NCBI GenBank assembly: GCA_015066205.1
Contig: SVOV01000003.1
Span: 48,461 to 112,460, forward strand
Origin: Oscillospiraceae bacterium
GTDB taxonomy: Bacteria > Bacillota > Clostridia > Oscillospirales > Acutalibacteraceae
DNA: 64,000 nucleotides
Direction of reading: 5' to 3'
Part shown: positions 20,482 to 30,505 of the stretch, in pieces
Numbering within the stretch: position 1 is the first letter of the stretch
Layout: each line of letters begins with the position of its first letter
The notes under the pieces: generated by a model
Seen by the model: the letters and a program-made list of their open reading frames with translations, nothing else
The model's database searches: none
What the model was told of the DNA's origin: nothing
Position numbers and translations under genes: made by a program

Positions 20482-21123
20482 ATGAACTATTTCAGACTTC
20501 TTGAAGAGGATATAAAATGTGTCAAGGACCGTGACCCTGCGGCTTCATCAATGCTTGAGATCCTTCTTCTGTATCCGGGACTTAAGGCTGTCCGTTCACA
20601 CCGCAAGGCACATTGGTTCTATAAACACAATATGCCCTTCGTTGCAAGATTCATTTCACAGCGGAGCGCAAAAAAGACAAACATTGAAATACATCCCGGA
20701 GCTACAATAGGAAGACGCTTTTTCATTGACCACGGAACCGGTGTTGTAATCGGTGAAACAGCTGAGATCGGCGATGATGTGACGATATATCAGGGCGTGA
20801 CACTCGGAGGCACCGGCAAGGATATCGGAAAAAGACATCCTACAGTCGGCAACGGTGTTATGATAGGTGCAGGCTCAAAGGTACTCGGCCCCTTCCGTAT
20901 CGGTAATAATTCAAATATCGCGGCAGGCTCTGTTGTCCTGCACGAGATTCCCGATAACTGTACTGCTGTCGGCGCCCCCGCAAGGGTTGTAAAGCGTGAC
21001 GGAAAAAGAGTTGATAACCTAGACCAGATACATATGCCCGACCCTGTAGCTCAGGAATTTGATAAACTGTATAAACGCATCGAGCAGCTCGAAAATGAGC
21101 TGTCCGTTCTTAAAGGAGATTGA
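20482..21123 (+). CDS. cysE: Serine O-acetyltransferase
   Basis: RFISQRSAKKTNIEIHPGATIGRRFFIDHGTGVVIGETAEIGDDVTIYQGVTLGGTGKD hexapeptide repeats. Confidence 0.95.
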   Translation: MNYFRLLEEDIKCVKDRDPAASSMLEILLLYPGLKAVRSHRKAHWFYKHNMPFVARFISQRSAKKTNIEIHPGATIGRRFFIDHGTGVVIGETAEIGDDVTIYQGVTLGGTGKDIGKRHPTVGNGVMIGAGSKVLGPFRIGNNSNIAAGSVVLHEIPDNCTAVGAPARVVKRDGKRVDNLDQIHMPDPVAQEFDKLYKRIEQLENELSVLKGD

Positions 21124-21128
21124 TAAAT

Positions 21129-22532
21129 ATGAAAGTGTATAACACACTGACAAGACAAAAGGAAGAGCTTCGTCCCATAAAAGAGGGCGAGTTCAGGATA
21201 TACGCATGCGGACCTACCGTCTATAACTATATCCACATCGGCAATGCCCGTCCCATCTGTGTATTTGATGTTCTCAGACGCTACCTTGAATACAAGGGAA
21301 ACAATGTCATCTTTGTTCAGAATTTCACGGATATTGATGATAAGATCATCAACCGCGCTAATGAAGAGGGCGTTACATTCTCCGAAATTTCGGAAAAATA
21401 TATTGCCGAATATAAAACCGATGCATCGGGACTTAATGTAAGAGAAGCAACCATTCATCCCAAGGCCACGGAAAATATTGATGAAATTATTTCCATCATT
21501 GAGACCCTCGTTGAAAAGGGCTTTGCTTATCAGGCAGAAAACGATGTATATTTCAGTCCTCTTAAATTCAAGGAATACGGAAAGCTTTCGCACCAGCCTC
21601 TTGATGACCTTATGGCAGGTGCAAGAATCAACATCGGCGAAAAGAAAAAGGAAAGCATGGACTTTGCCTTATGGAAGGGCTCAAAGCCCGGCGAGCCTTA
21701 CTGGGAATCTCCCTGGGGTCAGGGCCGTCCCGGCTGGCACATTGAATGCTCGGCTATGAGCCGCCGTTATCTCGGAAAGACCATCGATATCCATTGCGGC
21801 GGTCAGGACCTTGTATTCCCTCACCACGAAAATGAAATCGCACAGAGCGAATGCTGCAACGGTACCACCTTTGCAAATTATTGGATGCATAACGGCTTTA
21901 TTACCGTTGATAATGAAAAAATGTCCAAGTCAAAGGGCAATTTCTTTACAGTCCGCGATGTCGCAAAGCAGTTCGGCTATGAGCCCATAAGACTTCTTAT
22001 GATATCCTGCCATTACAGAAGTCCCATCAACTATTCTTACGATTCTCTTATGCAGTGCAAAGCATCTCTTACCCGTCTTCACACCTGCAGAGATTCTCTT
22101 GATTTTGCTCTCTCCTCCGCATCGGCCGAGGGCGGCGTTTCAGAAGAGCTCGCAAAAGAGCTTCAGGCTTTCACAGTTAAATTCTGCGAAGCTATGGAGG
22201 ACGATCTCAACACTGCCGATGCAATAGGCACAGTATTTGACCTTGTAAGATACATAAACAAAACCGTACTTGTTCCCGATACGAATAAGGCATCTCTTGA
22301 AGCCGCAATAAAGGTTTTCGATGAGCTCACAGGCATCCTCGGTATCGTTTACAACGAAAAGAGCGAAGAGGAAGACGGCGACAGTGCAGAAATCGAAGCA
22401 CTTATTGCTGAAAGAACAGCTGCCCGTAAGGAAAAGAACTGGGCAAAGGCCGATGAGATAAGAAACCGTCTTACAGAAATGGGAATCGTGCTTGAGGATA
22501 CCCCTCAGGGCGTAAAATGGCATAAGGCATAA
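21129..22532 (+). CDS. cysS: Cysteinyl-tRNA synthetase
   Basis: MKVYNTLTRQKEELRPIKEGEFRIYACGPTVYNYIHIGNARP; KMSKSKGN. Confidence 0.98.
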   Translation: MKVYNTLTRQKEELRPIKEGEFRIYACGPTVYNYIHIGNARPICVFDVLRRYLEYKGNNVIFVQNFTDIDDKIINRANEEGVTFSEISEKYIAEYKTDASGLNVREATIHPKATENIDEIISIIETLVEKGFAYQAENDVYFSPLKFKEYGKLSHQPLDDLMAGARINIGEKKKESMDFALWKGSKPGEPYWESPWGQGRPGWHIECSAMSRRYLGKTIDIHCGGQDLVFPHHENEIAQSECCNGTTFANYWMHNGFITVDNEKMSKSKGNFFTVRDVAKQFGYEPIRLLMISCHYRSPINYSYDSLMQCKASLTRLHTCRDSLDFALSSASAEGGVSEELAKELQAFTVKFCEAMEDDLNTADAIGTVFDLVRYINKTVLVPDTNKASLEAAIKVFDELTGILGIVYNEKSEEEDGDSAEIEALIAERTAARKEKNWAKADEIRNRLTEMGIVLEDTPQGVKWHKA

Positions 22533-22573
22533 AGACAAAAAAGCTTTCTGCTTCAACTCTAAGCCTCCTTTTC

Positions 22574-22637
22574 TTTGGGGCGAAAAGGTGTTTTTTGATA
22601 TAAGCAAAACTGCTCACAATACGAGCAATTTTCTATA
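22574..22637. repeat. Dispersed ~60-bp intergenic repeat, copy 2 (inverted relative to copy 1)
   Basis: Reverse complement reads aaaattgctcgtattgtgagcagttttgcttatatcaaaaaacaccttttcgcccc, matching 1040-1107. Confidence 0.75.
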
Positions 22638-22694
22638 AAATAAAAAATTTTAAGCATAGGTTTAACTGAAAAGTAAACCTATGCTTTTCTTTTT

Positions 22695-23186
22695 TCAGCT
22701 TATCTTAAAGACCACCGTGCTTCCCATATCGGCGTTAAAAAAGGACAGCCTGAATCTTCCCGCCTCGGCAAAATATGTATTCTCGGAGAAAAACTTGTTT
22801 TCATCATATATTCCGAGAGTTGTGAGAAGCCCCTCTGTATCCTTTCCGAAAACAAATGCCTTATGCACCGCCTCGCAGATTTTTACGGCAACGGGAATTA
22901 TTCCCTCCTCCTTTGTGTTAAGTATACTGACTCCCACCTCCTCGGCATATTTATATTCATCCTCCTTTACCGTCAGAAGAATTTCAGCCTCCATACCCGT
23001 TTTTACGAACAAAAACCATTGTCCGTCAGAAAAGAAGGCATCCTGAGTTTCAAAGGAGTATTCGGGAAGAAGCTTTGCCGTCCTTTTAAGAAGCTCCGAA
23101 AAATCCACTCTTTCGGGAGCAGTACAGGAGGTACCGGCAAGTAACATCAAAAAAATAACCAAAAGCGACAAAAGTTTTTTTGGCAT
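22695..23186 (-). CDS. Putative lipoprotein of unknown function
   Basis: Lipobox-like signal MPKKLLSLLVIFLMLLAGTSC. Confidence 0.65.
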   Translation of the reverse strand: MPKKLLSLLVIFLMLLAGTSCTAPERVDFSELLKRTAKLLPEYSFETQDAFFSDGQWFLFVKTGMEAEILLTVKEDEYKYAEEVGVSILNTKEEGIIPVAVKICEAVHKAFVFGKDTEGLLTTLGIYDENKFFSENTYFAEAGRFRLSFFNADMGSTVVFKIS

Positions 23187-23343
23187 AATAAATAGAATCT
23201 CCTTTATTAAGATGTTTTTTATATTTTTCTATTCCATATTTATTCTTTTTGTATTATAATTAAACTAATAATAACCTGAAAATGAAAAATTCAGATTTAT
23301 ACACAATAATCTTATGCATAGTTTCTGAAAAGGATGAAAAAAA

Positions 23344-24261
23344 ATGGCAGATAAAAACAATAAAAATGAATATCCCGATCTCACGGGTCTTTTTGATATA
23401 GATTCCGATTCTCTCCCCGAGGAGCTTATTCCTAAAGACCCCGAGTCAAAGGCAGTAAAAACTCCGTTTCTGACAGCAACTGAGCCTGAAAATCTTTCAA
23501 AAGCTGAGAAAAAAGCTGAAGAGAAGCAAAAAAAAGCAGAGATAAGAAAAAAGAAGATAAACAAATTCCGCACAGGCCTTATAATCGCGCTTGCCTCAAT
23601 ACTTGTAATTTTTACGGCATTTGAGATCATAAGCTACTTTGTAGAGGATGCCAAAAAGCCTGTTATAGCAGAGGAAAAGCCCGTTGAACAGACTTTAAGC
23701 CGATACCACGATGCAAAGGCAGTGTCCGTAACCCTCAATAACAGAATGAATGTGGTTTTTATAGATAACGACTATGATGTCCATTACATCGAAAAGGGAC
23801 AGGCTGTTGAAATTACCGACGATAAGGGCAACAGCATAAAGGGGACAGTATCAGACATCAAGGAGCAAGCCCCCGATGCGGCATATATAAAGGAATATCA
23901 TTCCTTACTTACCGACACCGAGCCATCAACCGCTGTTTATGCCGTGTTTGTCACTCCCGAAAACACAGACATCATTAAAAAAGACGGAATGCCCCTTTCA
24001 GTTAAGGTAATAACAAAAACCGCCGAAAATGCTCTTACTATAAACGCATCGGCAGTTCAGTACAGCGGAAATCAATCCTTCGTATGGATATATTCCCCTC
24101 TTAAGAAAACGATTCACCGTCAGGATGTCAAGGTAGGAATAACCGTTGACGGAATTACGGAGATTTCGGGCGGTATCGAAAAAAATGACCGTGTAGTTAC
24201 CTCATTTTCCTGTGCACCTGAGGCTCTTTATGACGGAATCAAGGTAAAGAACGGGAAATAA
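23344..24261 (+). CDS. Hypothetical single-TM protein, HlyD/efflux-adaptor-like extracellular part
   Basis: Lys-rich cytoplasmic N-terminus, TM TGLIIALASILVIFTAFEIISYF, beta-rich C-terminal half ending VKVGITVDGITEISGGIEKNDRVVTSFSCAPEALYDGIKVK. Confidence 0.55.
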   Translation: MADKNNKNEYPDLTGLFDIDSDSLPEELIPKDPESKAVKTPFLTATEPENLSKAEKKAEEKQKKAEIRKKKINKFRTGLIIALASILVIFTAFEIISYFVEDAKKPVIAEEKPVEQTLSRYHDAKAVSVTLNNRMNVVFIDNDYDVHYIEKGQAVEITDDKGNSIKGTVSDIKEQAPDAAYIKEYHSLLTDTEPSTAVYAVFVTPENTDIIKKDGMPLSVKVITKTAENALTINASAVQYSGNQSFVWIYSPLKKTIHRQDVKVGITVDGITEISGGIEKNDRVVTSFSCAPEALYDGIKVKNGK

Positions 24262-24285
24262 CAAGAAAAATTAAGGTAGGATCAG

Positions 24286-26190
24286 ATGAAAAACATATAT
24301 CTCGTACAGGCAAACGCTGTTTACGGAAATGAAATAAAAAGCACCTATATTCCTTATGCAATAGGCTGTCTTGCCGCCTATGCATTTTCTGACGAAGAAA
24401 TAAAAAGCGAATATACTCTCGGGAAATTCATTTATACAAGAAAGCCCTTGAAAGAAGCACTTCAGGAGCTCAGAGAGCCTTTTCTTGTAGGCTTTTCATC
24501 AAGCATATGGAATAACGAATACAATAAAGCTCTGGCAAAAGAGATAAAAAAAGCATACCCCGAATGCATAACCGTCTTCGGCGGACATCAGATATCTCCC
24601 GACACAAAAAAGGCGTTCTGTGAATATCAGGATGCTGATATTCTTATTCACGGCGGAGGCGAGGAAGCCTTCAGAGAAATTCTTCTTTCTCTTAAAAACG
24701 GAAAAAGCCTTTCGGAGATAAGCAATATTTCCTACAGAACCGAAGACGGCTTCAGAGTGACAAAAAGAGAGAATCCCTCAACTCCCGATTATCCGTCGCC
24801 TTATCTTACGGGAATTTTCGATCCTATTCTTTCCGACGGATACGATTTTTCAGCAATCATCGAAACCAACCGCGGCTGCCCAAATCACTGTGCATTCTGC
24901 GACTGGGGAATCCTCCGCTCAAAGGTAAGACAATTCAATATAACAAAGGTCTATGAAGAGCTTTGCTGGCTTTCGGAGAAAAAAATTGAGTATGTATATT
25001 GCGCCGATGCCAATTTCGGTCTTTTTGACAGAGATATGGACATCACCGATAAATTTATTGAGCTGAAAAAAGAAACGGGCTATCCGAAAAAGCTCAAGGT
25101 CAATTTCACAAAGAACCGCTGTGATTTTGTCGGAGAAATAAGCCGTAAGCTCAGTGAAAACGGAATGGGAAAATCCCAGACTCTCTCCTTCCAGAGCGTT
25201 GACAGTAAGGTGCTTGAGGCTATCGGCAGAAAAAATATCGCACTCCCCTATTTCAGAGAGCTTCTTTCGATGTACGAAAATGCGGGAATCCCCACATATT
25301 CGGAGCTGATATTAGGTCTTCCCGAGGAAACCTATGAAAGCTTTTCTGACGGAATATGTACTCTTCTTGAAAACGGTCAGCATAAATCCATAAATGTTTA
25401 CCCCTGTGAGCTTCTTCCCAATTCTCAGTTAGGCTCACCCGATTATGTTGAAAAATATAATATCAGAACGACCGTTCTCCCCTTCCGTCAGTTCCATTGT
25501 GAGGATGAAAATTCAGAGGTCACGGAATTTTCGCACCTTATAACATCGACCTCGTCAATGACAAAGGACGAATGGGTGGACTCCTACTTTTTTGCAACCG
25601 TCATACAAAGCTTCCACTGTCTCGACATTATAAGAGAAGCGGCAATATATATCCATAACACGAAAAACATCAGCTATAAGGATTTCTATAAAAAGCTTCT
25701 GGACTTTGCCTTTGGCAATAAGGATACATATCTTTACAGCGTTTTCACGGAGAAAAAGGTCCACCTCAAGGCTGTAAGCGATGCAACGGCATCCCTCGGA
25801 ATCTATGACAGCCGTTTCGGAAAAATTTCATACGAGCCCGATGAAAATATGTTCCTCAGCTGTATTTATGACAGCGAAAGACTCTTTTCCGAGCTTCTCA
25901 TTTTCTTAAAAACACTTACCGACGAAAAGACAGCCGAAATGCTCATCCTCTATCAGAAAGCGATTCTGAATCTCCCCGGCAAAGAAGCTGTTACACTTAC
26001 CTTCCCCGAAAATCTCCCCGCTTATTTCTCCTCTTATCTTAAGGGAGAAAACACAGCTCCCGAAGAAAAGGAAACAAAAATACATTTCATTTCTCCCTAT
26101 AAAGCCTCCTCCTGGGAGGAATATGCGAGAGAATGTGTATGGTACGGCAGAAGAAACGAAGGAATGCATATGCGTTCCGAACTGATCTGA
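24286..26190 (+). CDS. B12-binding-domain-type radical SAM protein
   Basis: TNRGCPNHCAFCDWG (CxxxCxxC) after Rossmann-like N-terminal region (ITVFGGHQISPD...DILIHGGGEEAFREI). Confidence 0.9.
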   Translation: MKNIYLVQANAVYGNEIKSTYIPYAIGCLAAYAFSDEEIKSEYTLGKFIYTRKPLKEALQELREPFLVGFSSSIWNNEYNKALAKEIKKAYPECITVFGGHQISPDTKKAFCEYQDADILIHGGGEEAFREILLSLKNGKSLSEISNISYRTEDGFRVTKRENPSTPDYPSPYLTGIFDPILSDGYDFSAIIETNRGCPNHCAFCDWGILRSKVRQFNITKVYEELCWLSEKKIEYVYCADANFGLFDRDMDITDKFIELKKETGYPKKLKVNFTKNRCDFVGEISRKLSENGMGKSQTLSFQSVDSKVLEAIGRKNIALPYFRELLSMYENAGIPTYSELILGLPEETYESFSDGICTLLENGQHKSINVYPCELLPNSQLGSPDYVEKYNIRTTVLPFRQFHCEDENSEVTEFSHLITSTSSMTKDEWVDSYFFATVIQSFHCLDIIREAAIYIHNTKNISYKDFYKKLLDFAFGNKDTYLYSVFTEKKVHLKAVSDATASLGIYDSRFGKISYEPDENMFLSCIYDSERLFSELLIFLKTLTDEKTAEMLILYQKAILNLPGKEAVTLTFPENLPAYFSSYLKGENTAPEEKETKIHFISPYKASSWEEYARECVWYGRRNEGMHMRSELI

Positions 26191-26215
26191 TAAAAAAATA
26201 CAAGGAGATGTTTTT

Positions 26216-27532
26216 ATGAGCTCTGTTCTTATTGCGGGCGCAGGCCACGGAGGACTCAGCGCCGCCGCCATCCTTGCAAAAAACGGCTACAAGGTAACCG
26301 TACTTGAAAAGCACACGAAGGACAGCATAGGCCACGACTGGCACGATGCTATGGATATTCCTGCCTTCCGTTTTGCGGATATTCCCGTTCCTGATGAGAA
26401 GGATTTCAGAAGAGGCCTTCATATGTGTTATATGAATCCTCAGAAGACCGTCAGGCTCGTAATGGACGGCGGTCCCGGAGTGGCACAGTCAAACTGCATT
26501 ACAATAGACCGCAAATTCCTTATAAACTACCTTATAAAGCACTGCGAGGACTGCGGAGTGAATTTCATTTTCGGTGCAGACATAAAAGAGGCTGTCACCG
26601 AGGGCTCAAAAGTTCTCGGCGTCAGAGCCGAAATTCAGGGCGAAGAAAAGGAGTTTCTCGCCGATATGACTGTTGACGCGGCGGGAATGTACTCTCCCGT
26701 AAGGCGTTCTCTTCCCGAAGAAATGGGAATTCAGAATGAAATTCCGGAGGAAGATACCTTTGAAATTTACAGAGCTTATTATGAAAATACGGAAAACTAT
26801 ATAACTGATCCCAATTATACGGTTATTTTCTTCAACTGCGGAAAGCCCGGTCTTGACTGGGTTATCACGGAAGAGGATTACATTGATGTTCTTATCGGGA
26901 AATTCGGTCGTCTTACGGAAGAGGAAATTGAAGCTTCCCTTGAGGATATCCGAAAAAACTACCCGGGAATGGGAGAAAAGCCCATACGGGGCGGCTCAAC
27001 GGCAAGAATTCCCCTCACCAAGACTCTTCCTCTTATAGTAGCCGATTCCTTTGCCCTTGTGGGTGACAGTGCGGGAATGACCGTGCCTCTTAACGGCTCG
27101 GGAATCGACCTTTCGCTTCAGGCAGGAAAGCTTCTTGCTTCAGCTGTTATGGCTTCAAAAAAGAACGGCTTCAGGAAAGAAGACCTCTGGCAGTATCAGT
27201 ACAGATATTTCACTCTTTTCGGTCTTGATCTTGTACCTGTCAGCATAATGAGGCGTTTCTTCGGATATCTGACAGCAGAGGATCTGGATTTCTTCCTTGA
27301 AAAAGGAATTCTTACTCAAAAGGAAATAGGGATGGCGGGAGGAATCTCGGGAATAACCCCGTCTTATGTTATAGAAAAGATCACTGCCGCTCTTCCGAAG
27401 GCAAGGCTTCTGCCCGACCTTGCAAGAAGCCTTAAGCAGCTGCCCTTATACCCTGTCATAAAAAGCACAATGCCGTCGGAGTGGGACAGTAAAAAGGTAA
27501 ATGAATGGATAAAAAAATACAAAATTTTATAA
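26216..27532 (+). CDS. FAD-dependent oxidoreductase (geranylgeranyl reductase-like)
   Basis: MSSVLIAGAGHGGLSAAAILAKNGYKVTVLEKH; FALVGDSAGMTVPLNGSGIDLSLQAGKLLASAV. Confidence 0.88.
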   Translation: MSSVLIAGAGHGGLSAAAILAKNGYKVTVLEKHTKDSIGHDWHDAMDIPAFRFADIPVPDEKDFRRGLHMCYMNPQKTVRLVMDGGPGVAQSNCITIDRKFLINYLIKHCEDCGVNFIFGADIKEAVTEGSKVLGVRAEIQGEEKEFLADMTVDAAGMYSPVRRSLPEEMGIQNEIPEEDTFEIYRAYYENTENYITDPNYTVIFFNCGKPGLDWVITEEDYIDVLIGKFGRLTEEEIEASLEDIRKNYPGMGEKPIRGGSTARIPLTKTLPLIVADSFALVGDSAGMTVPLNGSGIDLSLQAGKLLASAVMASKKNGFRKEDLWQYQYRYFTLFGLDLVPVSIMRRFFGYLTAEDLDFFLEKGILTQKEIGMAGGISGITPSYVIEKITAALPKARLLPDLARSLKQLPLYPVIKSTMPSEWDSKKVNEWIKKYKIL

Positions 27533-27572
27533 ATTGATTTAATTTTGTCATTTTTTATTTATATTTATTATA

Positions 27573-27601
27573 TTGCATTTGACTTATGGTTATGCTACAA
27601 T
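27573..27601 (+). promoter_or_regulatory. Putative sigma-A-type promoter
   Basis: TTGCAT-17 bp-TACAAT upstream of 27643. Confidence 0.5.
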
Positions 27602-27642
27602 AACTATGTATATTTATACTTCCCAAGGGAGGAAAGAAAAAA

Positions 27643-30399
27643 ATGAAAAACAAACTCGTTTATCTGTTTTTCGCGGTAACAGCTCTTCTTTGCTGCTTTA
27701 CCGTCTGTGCTTTTGCAGGCTTTGATCTCAGCAAAGATGAAATTCTTGAGCTTGAGCCTGTTGAAAATCTTGAAGAATGCTATGCATCGGGCGATGTTGA
27801 CGGCAACGGCGCCATCAAGGCAGATGATGCAAGAACAATTCTCAGAGTATCTGTAAATCTCGAGAATATCGACACCTCGTCCTTTATGAAGGCTGATGTT
27901 GACGGTGACGGTAAGATCACTGCAAAGGACGCAAGAACTGCTCTTCGTTATGCTGTCGGTCTTGATAAGCTCCCCCAGCACGATGTTGAGGAAATTGTTA
28001 TCATCCCCGCAACCTGCGAAACAGAGGGACTTACCGTAAAGATCTGCAAGACTTGCTTAAAGATCTATGCTAAAATAACTGTTCCCGCAAAGGAAGACGG
28101 CCATGTTACAACAGGACGCTGGGTAACAGTTAAGGCTCCCAATTGCTCCGAAGAGGGTCTCGGACAGCTCAAGTGCGTTTTCTGCTCTGCAGTTGTCAAG
28201 GAAGAGGTTCTTCCCAAATTAAAGACTCACAGCGGTGACTGGCTCTATCCCGACGGCAAGAGCTGTACTGATGTTCATGTAAGAAAAAGAAGCTGCTCAG
28301 TATGCGGTATTGAAGAAACAGAAGAAATCAATCCCCGCGGCGGCTGTCAGTATAAGTGGATAATCATTAAGGACAAGACCTGTACCGAAAACGGCTACCG
28401 TATTGAAAAATGCGATTACTGCGGCAAGGAAAGAGATCTCAATAATGCTGACAATATCATAAAGGCAACGGGTCACCTCTATGAAAGAGAGCTTCTTATC
28501 AAGGAAGCAACCTGCACAGAACCCGGCATAATTGCAGACCAGTGTGTAAACTGTCAGGAAACAATAAACACAAGAGAGCTTGTTCCCACAGGACATAATT
28601 TTGATAACATTCATTATAAGGTTACAAAGGAGCCCACCTGTTCAGCTGAAGGCAGTGCCGATGTATTCTGTATTGAATGTTCAACAAGTGCAACCCTTAC
28701 TCTTCCTAAGAAAGAACATACTCTCACAGAAGAATGGACCGTAACAAAAGAACCCACCTGCACCGAAGCCGGTGAAAAAACAGGTGTATGCAAGTACTGC
28801 GAAGAGGTTACTGAGGAAATCGCACCCACAGGTCATACAGTTACAAAGTGGGAAAACACAAAGCCCGCCACCTGTGCTGAAGCAGGACTTAGAACCGGCT
28901 ATTGCGAGGCCTGCGGAGAAAGCACTGTTACAGAGGAGATAGCTCCCCTGCCTCACACCTTTGACAAGAGATATATCTATGTTGCAAGCGGTGTAGCCTG
29001 CAAGGGTGTATGGGAAGGCTATTACAAATGTACAGTATGCGGCGCTCACTCTGCCACATTTGAGAATGACCAGAAGGAATGCTCTTCAAGCTATTACAAA
29101 AATACAGCTGTAGTAACAGAAGCAACCTGTACAACAAAAAAGACAATTGTTGACATCTGTGACTACTGTAAGGAAAACATTGAAGGAACCGAAAGAGTAT
29201 CAGGAACCGCTCTCGGACATTCATACTCAAACGATTGGAATGTTCTTGTTGCGGCAACCTGTACAGAGAACGGCAAAGCCGAGGTCAAGTGTGTAAGATG
29301 CGATGCTACAACCGTTAAGGTTATTGAAAAGCTCGGTCATACTCCCGGTGAATGGAACACAGTAACAGCTCCCACCTGCACAGAAGACGGCAGTGCAAAA
29401 GCAAAATGTATCAGATGCGATGTTGAAGCCACAAAGACTCTCGAAAAGCTGGGTCACAAGCTCGGTGAAAAGGAAGTATTTGTTGCTCCTACCTGTACTG
29501 AAGACGGAACAGGCGGAAAAACTTGCGTAAGATGCGATTATAAGGAAACAGAAATTCTTGAAAAGCTCGGCCACGAGCTGGGCGAATGGACCGAAACCAA
29601 GGCTCCTACCTGTACTGAAGACGGTGCTCTTACAGCAAAGTGCACAAGATGCGACCTTACAGAAACCAAGACTGTTGAAAAGCTCGGTCACGAGCCCGGT
29701 GAATGGATCGAAACAAAGGCTCCCACCTGTACCGAAGACGGTATTCTTACTTCAAAATGCTCAAGATGCGATGACTTTGATACAAAGACTGTAGCAAAGC
29801 TCGGCCACGAACTCGGTGAATGGACCGAAACAAAAGCTCCCTCTTGCTCCGAGGAAGGTGAGCTTACAGCAGAGTGTTCAAGATGCGGAGGAACTGAAAC
29901 AAAGCCTGTTGAAAAGCTTCCCCATACCCCCGGCGAATGGGTGGTTATTTCCGAAGCAACCTGTCTTACAGGTGAAATCAGCGCAAAGATCTGCACAGTA
30001 TGTAACGAAACAGTCGAAACAAAGACAGGCGCAACCGCTGCTCATACAGAAAAGAAGGCAGTTATTGCCGGCTCAGAATATACCGATGAAAACGGTAACC
30101 TCTGCATCAGATATAATGTGATCTGCTCCGTATGTCAGAGCGTCATTACAGAAAATCTCTCAACAGAAAAGGTTATTGTTGAAGGCAACGGCATCACTGT
30201 TACATTTGCTGACGGCTGTAGCACAGCAGCAGGCGGTGAAGTGACATTCACTATCAACAGCGACAGCTCACACTTCGTTATGATAACCTACGGTAATGAA
30301 GGTGCAACCGATATCCTTACAGAAAACGGCGGCAGCTACTCATTCACTATCCCCGAAGATCTCACTGATTCAGAAACCGTAACAATTATCATCCTGTAA
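27643..30399 (+). CDS. Secreted protein: signal peptide, N-terminal dockerin-like domain, then many CxxC-containing PTCTEDG...LGH repeats
   Basis: SGDVDGNGAIKADDARTILRVSVNLE...KADVDGDGKITAKDARTALRYAVGLDKL dockerin type I pair; repeats such as KAPTCTEDGALTAKCTRCDLTETKTVEKLGHEPGEWIETKAPTCTEDG. Confidence 0.9.
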   Translation: MKNKLVYLFFAVTALLCCFTVCAFAGFDLSKDEILELEPVENLEECYASGDVDGNGAIKADDARTILRVSVNLENIDTSSFMKADVDGDGKITAKDARTALRYAVGLDKLPQHDVEEIVIIPATCETEGLTVKICKTCLKIYAKITVPAKEDGHVTTGRWVTVKAPNCSEEGLGQLKCVFCSAVVKEEVLPKLKTHSGDWLYPDGKSCTDVHVRKRSCSVCGIEETEEINPRGGCQYKWIIIKDKTCTENGYRIEKCDYCGKERDLNNADNIIKATGHLYERELLIKEATCTEPGIIADQCVNCQETINTRELVPTGHNFDNIHYKVTKEPTCSAEGSADVFCIECSTSATLTLPKKEHTLTEEWTVTKEPTCTEAGEKTGVCKYCEEVTEEIAPTGHTVTKWENTKPATCAEAGLRTGYCEACGESTVTEEIAPLPHTFDKRYIYVASGVACKGVWEGYYKCTVCGAHSATFENDQKECSSSYYKNTAVVTEATCTTKKTIVDICDYCKENIEGTERVSGTALGHSYSNDWNVLVAATCTENGKAEVKCVRCDATTVKVIEKLGHTPGEWNTVTAPTCTEDGSAKAKCIRCDVEATKTLEKLGHKLGEKEVFVAPTCTEDGTGGKTCVRCDYKETEILEKLGHELGEWTETKAPTCTEDGALTAKCTRCDLTETKTVEKLGHEPGEWIETKAPTCTEDGILTSKCSRCDDFDTKTVAKLGHELGEWTETKAPSCSEEGELTAECSRCGGTETKPVEKLPHTPGEWVVISEATCLTGEISAKICTVCNETVETKTGATAAHTEKKAVIAGSEYTDENGNLCIRYNVICSVCQSVITENLSTEKVIVEGNGITVTFADGCSTAAGGEVTFTINSDSSHFVMITYGNEGATDILTENGGSYSFTIPEDLTDSETVTIIIL

Positions 30400-30413
30400 G
30401 CCTGAATTATTGA

Positions 30414-30448
30414 TTCCTCCCTGCCGATTACAGGCAGGGAGGAATTTT
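30414..30448 (+). terminator. Rho-independent terminator
   Basis: ttcctccctgcc-gattaca-ggcagggaggaa-ttttt. Confidence 0.9.
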
Positions 30449-30460
30449 TCGCAACCGACA

Positions 30461-30499
30461 AAAAAAGGACTGAAGCACCAATACGGCTTCAGTCCTTTT
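30461..30499. terminator. Terminator (bidirectional form)
   Basis: aaaaggactgaagc...gcttcagtcctttt. Confidence 0.85.
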
Positions 30500-30505
30500 A
30501 ATTAT

